From Clostridia bacterium (lineage in GTDB: Bacteria > Bacillota > Clostridia > TANB77 > CAG-508), in NCBI GenBank assembly GCA_900768805.1, contig CAAGEF010000068.1, forward strand, positions 1-13,650: a stretch of DNA of 13,650 bases, written 5' to 3'. The notes beneath the pieces are model-generated. The model had not been told where the DNA came from, did no database searches, and saw nothing but the letters and a program-made list of their open reading frames with translations. Below, one piece after another: positions 7,667 through 13,650 of the stretch. Positions within the stretch are counted from its first letter, which is position 1; every line of letters starts with the position of its first letter. A program made the translations under genes and the position numbers.

Positions 7667-7697
7667 AAAATAGCTCTCAATATTGAGAGCTATTTTT
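7666..7697 (+). terminator. Perfect palindromic rho-independent terminator
   Basis: This is a 32-bp perfect palindrome with core TAGCTCTCAA and its complement, starting at the last base of the preceding stop codon. A-rich left and T-rich right flanks give a hairpin with a short central loop followed by five T's. It ends the unknown gene's transcript and could also work in reverse. Confidence 0.9.
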
Positions 7698-7736
7698 ATA
7701 TAATATCTGCTTTGTTTTAATATGAATATAAATATT

Positions 7737-7765
7737 TTGACATTTTACCAATATATGGATATAAT
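7737..7765 (+). promoter_or_regulatory. Consensus promoter of maf
   Basis: TTGACA (7737-7742), a 17-bp spacer and TATAAT (7760-7765) match the housekeeping consensus exactly. The start point should fall near 7772, giving a leader of about 30 nt ahead of maf. Confidence 0.85.
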
Positions 7766-7802
7766 GTAGAAAATGATTTTTATTTAAGGAGCGTGAATTA
7801 AA

Positions 7803-8378
7803 ATGAAAATTATATTAGCGTCAAAATCTCCAAGAAGAAGAGAAATTATGGATTTGGCTAGAATTGATTATGAAGTTATATCAAGTGATGCAGATGAAAC
7901 TTTTGAAGAGGGGTTAACAATAGAAGAACAATCAAAAAGATTAGGTTTTATAAAAGCAAAAGCTGTTTTTGACAATACCCAAGGCGATAGAGTAATTATT
8001 GGCTCAGATACTATGGTTGTAAAAGGTGATAAAGTGTATGAAAAACCAAAAGATAGAAGTGATGCAATAAGAATGCTAAAAGAATTGCAAGGAACTCGTC
8101 ATACAGTATTTACAAGTTTAGCTGTTTTAATAGAAGAAAAATGTAATTATAAAGAGTATATAGAGCTTGTAAAAACAGATGTGTATTTCAAAAAACTTTC
8201 AGATAAAGAAATTGAAGAATATGTTGATACAGATGAGGTTATGGATAAAGCTGGTTCATATGCTATTCAATCAAGTTTTTGTAAATTTGTAGAAAAAATT
8301 TATGGAGATTATTTTTCTGTAATGGGGTTACCAATAAGCAGAGTATATGATATTTTGAAAGAAAATGATTATATTTAA
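7803..8378 (+). CDS. maf: Maf family nucleoside triphosphate pyrophosphatase
   Basis: This is a cytosolic house-cleaning enzyme that hydrolyses non-canonical or pyrimidine nucleoside triphosphates to the monophosphate and pyrophosphate; members are linked to septum and division control. Family motifs are clear: ASKSPRRR at residues 6-13 (phosphate-binding loop), GSDTMV at 67-72 with Asp69, LQGTRHTVFTS at 95-105, and DKAGSYAIQ at 148-156 followed by GDYFSVMGLP. The GTRHTV form resembles the dTTP/UTP-specific branch, but this specificity is inferred. The length of 191 aa is normal. The start at ATG 7803 is supported by AAGGAG (7786-7791) with an 11-nt gap. The gene has its own promoter and no terminator directly after it; the -35 box of the next transcription unit begins 10 nt past the stop. 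Confidence 0.95.
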   Translation: MKIILASKSPRRREIMDLARIDYEVISSDADETFEEGLTIEEQSKRLGFIKAKAVFDNTQGDRVIIGSDTMVVKGDKVYEKPKDRSDAIRMLKELQGTRHTVFTSLAVLIEEKCNYKEYIELVKTDVYFKKLSDKEIEEYVDTDEVMDKAGSYAIQSSFCKFVEKIYGDYFSVMGLPISRVYDILKENDYI

Positions 8379-8387
8379 TTAAAATAG

Positions 8388-8417
8388 TTGACACTAAAGT
8401 AAAATTTATGTTAATAT
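8388..8417 (+). promoter_or_regulatory. Promoter of ABC-operon leader RNA
   Basis: TTGACA (8388-8393) and, after 18 bp, TAATAT (8412-8417) preceded by TGT form an extended -10 type promoter. The -10 box is imperfect (4 of 6). Transcription would begin near 8424, immediately ahead of the structured leader. Confidence 0.55.
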
Positions 8418-8490
8418 AAAAATGTAGTAAGAGTACATCTAAGTCTATAAGATGAGCGATGTAGAACGAAAGTTTACACTTGATTAGGTT

Positions 8491-8536
8491 AGCCTATAAA
8501 AGGAGTCTTATTAGGATTTCTTTTATGGGCTTTTTT
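8491..8536 (+). terminator. Rho-independent terminator inside ABC leader
   Basis: AGCCTATAAAAG (8491-8502) pairs with CTTTTATGGGCT (8520-8531) in a 12-bp stem with one G-U pair and a 17-nt loop, followed by a run of six T's (8531-8536). It lies 119 nt before the ATPase start, so it is placed to attenuate the ABC operon and would also end maf read-through. Confidence 0.8.
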
Positions 8537-8554
8537 GTTTTTCTTTGAAAATAG

Positions 8555-8618
8555 GGATGGTACTCTTTTCAAGAATTGTTTGTAAAAGAAAGTTAAAAAT
8601 GGTAAAAGAGAACCATCC
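8555..8618 (+). promoter_or_regulatory. Long stem-loop before ABC ATPase
   Basis: The arms 8555-8569 and 8604-8618 pair at 14 of 15 positions (one A-A mismatch) around a 34-nt loop. The stem lies between the leader terminator and the ribosome site (8641-8649), so it could affect mRNA stability or translation. It has no T tail and is not a terminator. Confidence 0.55.
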
Positions 8619-8654
8619 ACATTTCCAAATCGTATTAATTGAGGGGGAGAAAAA

Positions 8655-9617
8655 ATGATTGAAGTAAAAAATTTAAGAAAAACATTCACAAAAGTTAAGA
8701 AGAAAAAAGGGGTAAAAGGATTTCTCTTTCCAGATAAAGAAAAATTTGAAGCAGTTCAAGATATTAGTTTTTCTGTAAAAAAAGGAGAACTGATAGCATT
8801 TGTTGGTCCAAATGGTGCTGGAAAAAGTACAACAATAAAAATGCTTACAGGTATTGTTCATCCAACTTCTGGAGAAATAACAGTTGCTGGTTTAAATCCT
8901 GTAAAAGATAGAAAAAAGCTTGCATATAAAATTGGATGTATGTTTGGTCAAAAATCAAGCTTATGGATGCACTTGCCAGCAATAGATACATATAAACTTT
9001 ATGGTGCTATGTACGATATTGAGGAAAAAGAGTTAGATAAAAGAATTGATGAAGTTATAAAAATGTTTGATTTACAAGAAATCATAAATGTGCCAGTTAG
9101 AAAATTATCATTAGGTCAAAGAATGATTTGTGAGATAGGGGCAATAATGCTTCATAAGCCTGAAATTCTATTTTTAGATGAACCAACAATTGGATTAGAT
9201 ATTGTTGTTAAAGAAAAAGTTAGAAATGCAATTCTAAAAGTTAATAAAACAGAAAATACTACTATATTTTTAACTAGTCATGATTTAGGAGATATAGAAA
9301 AAATTTGCGAAAGAATAGTAATAATAGATAATGGAAGAATTATAAAAGATGAAAGTATAGAAAGTTTAAAAAATGAATATTTACAAGAAAGATATGTAAC
9401 TTTAGTTTATGATGAGAATATAGAAAACATAGATTTTGATTATCGTATAAATGGAAAAGATGGAAATAAAGTTATGATTAAAGTTGATACAAGTAAGCAA
9501 GCTATGTCAGATGTAATATCAAAATTTATGAAATACGGAAATGTTATAGATATGGAGGCAATGCCAGTTCCACTAGAAGAAGTGATATATGATATTTATA
9601 CACGAAATCAAGAATGA
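8655..9617 (+). CDS. ABC-2 exporter ATP-binding protein
   Basis: This is the cytosolic ATPase of a three-gene ABC exporter; it resembles the COG4586 group of uncharacterised ABC-2 ATPases. The Walker A motif GPNGAGKST is at residues 51-59, the Q-loop at Gln99, the signature LSLGQ at 151-155, Walker B ILFLDEP at 171-177 and the H-loop His at 209. A lysine-rich insert at about 14-30, ahead of the Walker A region, is typical of this group, as is a C-terminal domain of about 90 residues beyond the nucleotide-binding core. The start is supported by GAGGGGGAG (8641-8649) with a 5-nt gap. The first permease starts 13 nt after its stop. Substrate is unknown. A structured leader with a terminator lies directly upstream, so expression is probably controlled by attenuation. 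Confidence 0.93.
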   Translation: MIEVKNLRKTFTKVKKKKGVKGFLFPDKEKFEAVQDISFSVKKGELIAFVGPNGAGKSTTIKMLTGIVHPTSGEITVAGLNPVKDRKKLAYKIGCMFGQKSSLWMHLPAIDTYKLYGAMYDIEEKELDKRIDEVIKMFDLQEIINVPVRKLSLGQRMICEIGAIMLHKPEILFLDEPTIGLDIVVKEKVRNAILKVNKTENTTIFLTSHDLGDIEKICERIVIIDNGRIIKDESIESLKNEYLQERYVTLVYDENIENIDFDYRINGKDGNKVMIKVDTSKQAMSDVISKFMKYGNVIDMEAMPVPLEEVIYDIYTRNQE

Positions 9618-9630
9618 GGAGGGAAAAGAT

Positions 9631-10401
9631 ATGAGAAAGTATTTAGCTATTTTAAAATATAGTTTAAAAACACAATTAACTTTTATTGTAGATTATCTTT
9701 TTTCACTATTTTCTTTTACAATACATGTATTAGTTTTTAATGAATTATGGGATTATATTTTGCAAGGGAAGACTGTTGTTGGATTTACTAAAGCTGAGTT
9801 GATTTGGTATATAATAATTGCAGAATGCATTACATATTCATCACAATCTGCTTACAAAAAAATAGGAGAAATGGTAAAACAGGGAGATATTGCTAATATG
9901 CTCATAAAGCCAGTAGATGTAATAAATTATTTTTTAGCAGAAAATTCAGCAATAGTAGTAAAAGGGTTTATAAATATAATATGGGCAATAGTTTTAGGAG
10001 TTACTTTGGCAGGTCCTGTTGAAATTACTGCTGAAAGTATAGTTATTACATTAATAGCAATTATTATAGGAATGGTGATTGGTTGTTTATTACAAATATT
10101 TTGTGGAATTCTTTCTTTTTACACAGAAGAGAATCAATCATATTGGTTAATAATTCAAAAGTTAAGTTTTTTTGTTGTATTTACACCACTAGAATTTTAT
10201 CCAAAAATTTTGCAAAATATCTTATTTTTCTTACCAACCACTCAACTAGTTTATTCACCAGCAAAAATTTTCACAAAATTCAGTTTTGAATCTGCTACAA
10301 ACTTATTGTTAGTTGAAATAATATCAGCAATAGCCCTATATATTGTTATAAGGTTAATGTATAAGAAAGGAGTTGAGAAAATAAATGTTAATGGAGGTTA
10401 A
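9631..10401 (+). CDS. ABC-2 type permease, first subunit
   Basis: This is a membrane subunit of the exporter, similar to ABC2_membrane_6 (formerly DUF990) permeases of the COG4587/COG3694 type. The 256-aa product has about six hydrophobic segments (near residues 17-37, 56-70, 106-128, 136-162, 172-186 and 226-242). The family motif GDIANMLIKPVDVINYF (about 85-101) is present in the first cytosolic loop. ATG 9631 is chosen over the longer frame beginning at 9589, because AGGAGGG at 9617-9623 is 7 nt upstream and the longer form would run into the ATPase gene. Its end overlaps the second permease by 17 nt, which indicates translational coupling and a heteromeric membrane domain. Confidence 0.9.
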   Translation: MRKYLAILKYSLKTQLTFIVDYLFSLFSFTIHVLVFNELWDYILQGKTVVGFTKAELIWYIIIAECITYSSQSAYKKIGEMVKQGDIANMLIKPVDVINYFLAENSAIVVKGFINIIWAIVLGVTLAGPVEITAESIVITLIAIIIGMVIGCLLQIFCGILSFYTEENQSYWLIIQKLSFFVVFTPLEFYPKILQNILFFLPTTQLVYSPAKIFTKFSFESATNLLLVEIISAIALYIVIRLMYKKGVEKINVNGG

Positions 10402-11185
10402 AAATACTTTAAAATTTATAGTATCAAGTTTAAATTGTAATTTAAAAGCAGCATTAGAATATAAAAAGAGTTTTATTATTCAAGTTATTTTCATGATTGT
10501 TAACAATTTATTTTTCTTAATATATTGGTTTGTTGTTTTTTCAATAAATGATGGTAATTTAAATGGAATTGTAATGAAAGATGTATTGCTTTTGTGGACT
10601 ATACCTAATGGTGCTTGGGGCTTAGCTAATTTTTTATTTGGCGGTTTAAGGCAAATTGATACTTTAGTTATAACAGGAGGACTAGATTCTTATCTTTTGC
10701 AACCTAAAAATTTATTATTAAATATAGCAACATCAAAATGTAACTTTGGAGCTTTTGGAGATTTGTTATTTGGATTAGGAATGGGGATTATTGCTGCAGA
10801 TAGTATTATAGAATATTGTATGATATTGTTTTTTATGATAATTGGAGCAATAATAATGATGAGTTGTTTTACAATAATAAGATCATTATCTGTTTGGCTT
10901 GGAGATATGGAAAATATTGCTAAAGTTTATGAACAAAGTCTTCTTATAACATTATCAACATATCCTTTCAATATATTTGGAAATATTATGAAAGTTTTAA
11001 TGTTTACAATAGTTCCAACCGCGTATATAAGTCATTTACCTATCAAAGTTATATCAAGCTTTGATATAAAATTATTAGTTTTTATTATAGTATTTGCAGT
11101 AATTTTAGCAATAATTGCAATAAAATTTTTCTATTCAATTTTGAAAAAATATGAGTCTGGAAATAATATTTCTATGAAAGGATAG
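10385..11185 (+). CDS. ABC-2 type permease, second subunit
   Basis: This is the second membrane subunit of the exporter, closer to the COG3694 type. The 266-aa product has about six hydrophobic segments (near 29-54, 65-85, 122-138, 144-165, 185-212 and 228-250). FGGLRQIDTLVITGGLDSYL followed by LQP (about 85-107) matches the conserved loop of these permeases. ATG 10385 overlaps the upstream permease by 17 nt, and the likely ribosome site AAAGGAG (10366-10372) is 12 nt away, inside the upstream gene. A second in-frame ATG at 10391 is possible. No clear terminator follows within the 121 nt before murL. Confidence 0.9.
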   Translation: MLMEVKNTLKFIVSSLNCNLKAALEYKKSFIIQVIFMIVNNLFFLIYWFVVFSINDGNLNGIVMKDVLLLWTIPNGAWGLANFLFGGLRQIDTLVITGGLDSYLLQPKNLLLNIATSKCNFGAFGDLLFGLGMGIIAADSIIEYCMILFFMIIGAIIMMSCFTIIRSLSVWLGDMENIAKVYEQSLLITLSTYPFNIFGNIMKVLMFTIVPTAYISHLPIKVISSFDIKLLVFIIVFAVILAIIAIKFFYSILKKYESGNNISMKG

Positions 11186-11226
11186 AAATAAAGAATATGT
11201 AGTTTTCTTTCCTTACAAATTTTGGG

Positions 11227-11258
11227 TTTACAAATTAATAAAAAAGTAATAATATAAT
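11227..11258 (+). promoter_or_regulatory. Possible promoter of murL-murD2
   Basis: TTTACA (11227-11232) is followed by TAATAT (11250-11255, 17-bp spacer) or TATAAT (11253-11258, 20-bp spacer). The region is so A+T-rich that chance matches are likely. The 121-nt gap after the ABC operon does suggest a separate start. Confidence 0.4.
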
Positions 11259-11306
11259 ATAGAAAAAATAGAATAATATTGCGAATAAAAATGGAAGGAA
11301 ATATAT

Positions 11307-12671
11307 ATGCAAGATAATAATTTAAAGTTTTTATATTTAAGAGAAAAGTATAATACTTTTGTTTATGAAAATTATGAAATTTTAGAAGATAATGAAAATA
11401 TAATATTAAAATTTTATTTTAATATAGAGAATTTAGTTACTTTTACTCCTACAGTTAAAATTTTAAAAAAGAATTTTAAATTTAATAAAATAAATAATAA
11501 CTTAAAAAATATAGCATTTAATTTGGGAATGATAGAACTAATAAGTTATTGGAAATGTGTATGTTCAAAAAATGTTATTATAAAATGTGGGAAACTAACA
11601 GGACAACAAATAGAATGGTTCAAAAAATTATATTTTTATGGACTAGGTGAACTATTTTTTACAAATAATATAAAAACAGATATAAACAGTTTTATGAATA
11701 TTACTTCTGAAGGTCCTGAGTTGGTTTTAGAAAATGAGAGTGAGCTAGAAGAAGGATATATAATTCCAATAGGTGGTGGAAAAGATTCTGTTGTAACACT
11801 TGAATTATTAAAAGAATATAAAGATATAAGTTATGCTTTTATTGTAAATCCAAAAGAAGTAACATTAAAATGTGCTGAAATTGCTGGATTTAATAATGAT
11901 AGAATTATTGAAGTTAATAGAATAATAGATAAAAAATTATTAAAAATAAATAGTGCAGGTTTTATAAATGGTCATACACCATTTTCTTCAATGCTTGCAT
12001 TTTTAACTTATTTTGTTGCATCACTAATGAAGGTTAAATATATAGCATTATCAAATGAATCAAGTGCAAATGAATCAAATGTAGAAGGTGAAAAAGTAAA
12101 TCATCAATATTCAAAAAGTTATGAATTTGAAAATGATTTTAAATATTATAGGGAAAATTATTTAAAAACAGGAGTAAATTATTTTAGCCTTTTAAGACCG
12201 CTTCAAGAAATTCAAATTGCGATGCTTTTTTCTCAAAATGATAAGTATTATAAAACAATAAAAAGTTGTAATGTAGGAAGTAAAACACTTCCTTGGAAAT
12301 GGTGCTGTAATTGTCCAAAATGTTTATTTGTTTATATAATGATGTGTGCATTTATGGATAACGAAAAGCTTATAGAAATGTTTGGAGAAGATTTGCTAAA
12401 TAAAGAGTCTTTAAAACAAACTTTTATAGAATTGTGTGGATATGGAAAGAATAAACCGTTTGAATGTGTTGGAACTTATAATGAAGTTAAATTTGCAATT
12501 TCAAAATTTATTAGAAAAACAGAAGAGGAAAAATTACCTGTACTTGCAAAATATTATAAAGAAAATTTTGAGCTTATAAATGATGAAGCTATTTTAAAAT
12601 CTTTTGATTATAATAATAATTTACCAAAAGAATTGGAAAATATGTTAAGAAAGAAGATAGAAGAATGTTAA
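11307..12671 (+). CDS. murL: UDP-MurNAc-L-Ala-L-Glu epimerase (MurL)
   Basis: MurL inverts the terminal L-glutamate of UDP-MurNAc-L-Ala-L-Glu to D-glutamate using ATP, giving the normal peptidoglycan precursor in organisms that ligate L-Glu first (established in Xanthomonas). The 454-aa length fits the family. Visible motifs are the PP-loop-like ATP site IPIGGGKDS (153-161), NGHTPFSSMLAF (221-232), ALSNESSANE (247-256) and the cysteine-rich KSCN...WCCNCPKC block (Cys321, 333, 334, 336, 339). The start ATG 11307 follows GGAAGG with about an 8-nt gap. The following ligase gene overlaps its end by 7 nt, which is the expected partner and strengthens the call. An unrelated PP-loop enzyme is the main alternative, but the GGGKDS form and the neighbour favour MurL. 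Confidence 0.88.
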   Translation: MQDNNLKFLYLREKYNTFVYENYEILEDNENIILKFYFNIENLVTFTPTVKILKKNFKFNKINNNLKNIAFNLGMIELISYWKCVCSKNVIIKCGKLTGQQIEWFKKLYFYGLGELFFTNNIKTDINSFMNITSEGPELVLENESELEEGYIIPIGGGKDSVVTLELLKEYKDISYAFIVNPKEVTLKCAEIAGFNNDRIIEVNRIIDKKLLKINSAGFINGHTPFSSMLAFLTYFVASLMKVKYIALSNESSANESNVEGEKVNHQYSKSYEFENDFKYYRENYLKTGVNYFSLLRPLQEIQIAMLFSQNDKYYKTIKSCNVGSKTLPWKWCCNCPKCLFVYIMMCAFMDNEKLIEMFGEDLLNKESLKQTFIELCGYGKNKPFECVGTYNEVKFAISKFIRKTEEEKLPVLAKYYKENFELINDEAILKSFDYNNNLPKELENMLRKKIEEC

Positions 12672-13650
12672 ACAAATTATTAGACTTTTTAGAAAATAAA
12701 GAAATAATAATATTAGGGTTTGGAAAACAAGGAGAATCAACTTACAAGTTTTTAAGAAGACATTTCCCAGAAAAAAGAATAGATATAATGGATGAAAACT
12801 TTAAATTGCTTGAAAAACATTCAGAATTAGAAGAAGATATTGATTGTGAAGTTATTCTAGGAAAAATTAATATAGAAATTTTGCAAAAATATGATCTAAT
12901 TATAAAGGCTCCAGGAATTTCTTTAAAAGATTATGATATAGAAAGAATAAAAGAAAAAATAACCAGTCAATATGAGTTATTTTTGAAATATGTAGATTTA
13001 TTTTCAATAGGGATTACTGGTACAAAGGGAAAGAGTACAACAAGCTCTTTAATAAAGCATGTCTTACAAGAAAATGATAAAAAAGCAGTTTTACTAGAGA
13101 ATATAGGAACACCAATATTTGATGATTTAGAAGATTTAGATGAAGATACAATCGCAGTTTTGGAAGTTTCTTCACATACATTAGAATTTGCAAAAAAATC
13201 TCCTAATATAGCAATAATGTTAAATGTATATGAAGAGCATCTTGATCATTATAAATCTTTTGAACATTATATAAAATCAAAATTTAATATAGCAAAATAC
13301 CAATCAAAAGAAGAGTGGTTTATTTATAATGCAGAAAATGAAAATATGAAAAAAATAGAATTCAAATATAAAGAAAATGATATAGGAATTTCATATAATA
13401 AAACAGAAAATAGTTGCATATATATAGAAAATGAAAATATTTATTATAATAATGAAAAAATAATGGATATAAAATCAGAAATGAATTTAAAAGGTGAACA
13501 TAATATTTATAATATAATGTTTGTAATAGGTGTTTGCAAAATTTTAAATTTGGATATAAAAAAATCTATAACTGCAATTTGCAATTTTAAACCATTAGAA
13601 CATAGATTAGAATATGTAGGAAAAATTGATGGAGTGGATTATTATAATGA
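12665..13650 (+). CDS. murD2: MurD2-like UDP-MurNAc-L-Ala ligase (partial)
   Basis: This Mur ligase runs off the right edge; 328 codons are present, about three quarters of a usual MurD. Read from ATG 12665, it overlaps murL by 7 nt. It has a MurD-like N-terminal Rossmann region (ILGFGKQGES, 16-25), the ATP-binding P-loop GTKGKST (119-125), EVSSHTLEF (167-175), the MLNVYEEHLDHY block (185-196, with Glu-Glu where MurD commonly has Pro-Asp) and the start of the C-terminal domain at PLEHRLEYVG (310-319). In the MurD2/MurL route it adds L-Glu to UDP-MurNAc-L-Ala in the cytosol. The L-Glu specificity is inferred from the murL partner; from sequence alone it could be called MurD. The ribosome site (AGAAAGAAG) is weak, as expected for coupled translation. 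Confidence 0.88.
   Translation, partial: MLNKLLDFLENKEIIILGFGKQGESTYKFLRRHFPEKRIDIMDENFKLLEKHSELEEDIDCEVILGKINIEILQKYDLIIKAPGISLKDYDIERIKEKITSQYELFLKYVDLFSIGITGTKGKSTTSSLIKHVLQENDKKAVLLENIGTPIFDDLEDLDEDTIAVLEVSSHTLEFAKKSPNIAIMLNVYEEHLDHYKSFEHYIKSKFNIAKYQSKEEWFIYNAENENMKKIEFKYKENDIGISYNKTENSCIYIENENIYYNNEKIMDIKSEMNLKGEHNIYNIMFVIGVCKILNLDIKKSITAICNFKPLEHRLEYVGKIDGVDYYN

Larger units (their letters stand above)
8421..8654 (+). ncRNA. Candidate cis-regulatory leader of ABC operon
   Basis: This non-coding stretch of about 230 nt between maf and the ABC ATPase is highly structured. ATGTA (8422-8426) can pair with TACAT (8434-8438) and TGTA-AAC (8460-8467, one bulged G) with GTTTACA (8472-8478) around a GAAA tetraloop. 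Alternatively, TACATC (8434-8439) pairs with GATGTA (8458-8463), which excludes both. A terminator (8491-8536) follows, then a second long stem (8555-8618), then the ribosome site GAGGGGGAG. The arrangement suggests transcription attenuation of the exporter. I could not match it to a known riboswitch class or to a T-box. The function is inferred from structure only. Confidence 0.5.

Noticed and set aside
8452..8487. 11-codon leader peptide ORF in the ABC leader
   Set aside because: There is no Shine-Dalgarno sequence ahead of its ATG and no run of regulatory codons.
8551..8565. AGGGATGGTAC resembling the T-box antiterminator motif AGGGTGGNACC
   Set aside because: It lies after the terminator rather than before it, no T-run follows, and no T-box Stem I elements are visible. 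The downstream genes are not amino-acid related.
8489..8689. 66-codon minus-strand frame across the ABC leader
   Set aside because: It is antisense to the terminator and stem-loops, has no ribosome site and reads as translated RNA structure.
11186..11226. Possible terminator after the second permease (AAAGAA / TTCTTT)
   Set aside because: The stem is short and A/T-only, with no T tract placed directly after it.

Overview
The window is very A+T-rich (A/T-ending codons, AGA for arginine, ATA for isoleucine) with strong Shine-Dalgarno sequences, TTGACA/TATAAT promoters, a sortase/LPxTG surface system and an oxygen-sensitive pyruvate formate-lyase pair. This suggests an anaerobic, low-GC Firmicute (Clostridia or an uncultured gut relative) using the standard code, with TGA as a stop. 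No mobile element, CRISPR array, rRNA or tRNA was found.

Layout. (1) 177-3806, plus strand: a surface module. A membrane-anchored sortase is followed three bases later by a TTG-initiated adhesin with an N-terminal thioester-type (TQxA-family) region and seven SpaA/Cna-B repeats, ending in LPRTGY. The adhesin is split by a one-base insertion at 3009-3013, so it reads as a 714-codon 5' part and a 3' part. (2) 3869-6899, minus strand: pflB-pflA, convergent with the adhesin and sharing a 16-bp bidirectional terminator. (3) 7035-7697, plus: an unrecognised 184-aa protein with a consensus promoter divergent from pflB and a palindromic terminator. (4) 7737-8378, plus: a Maf nucleotide pyrophosphatase behind another consensus promoter. 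(5) 8388-8654: a structured leader with its own promoter, mutually exclusive hairpins, a rho-independent terminator and a second long stem-loop. It precedes (6) 8655-11185, a three-gene ABC-2 exporter (ATPase plus two permeases). (7) 11307 to the right edge: murL and murD2, overlapping by 7 nt.

Working together. The sortase presumably processes the adjacent adhesin. PflA installs the glycyl radical on PflB, giving acetyl-CoA and formate from pyruvate. MurD2 and MurL form the alternative peptidoglycan route in which L-Glu is ligated to UDP-MurNAc-L-Ala and then epimerised to D-Glu on the precursor; this is a notable find in a low-GC Gram-positive-like genome. The least explained elements are the ABC-operon leader RNA, the adhesin's anchor-less sorting motif and the unknown protein opposite pflB.
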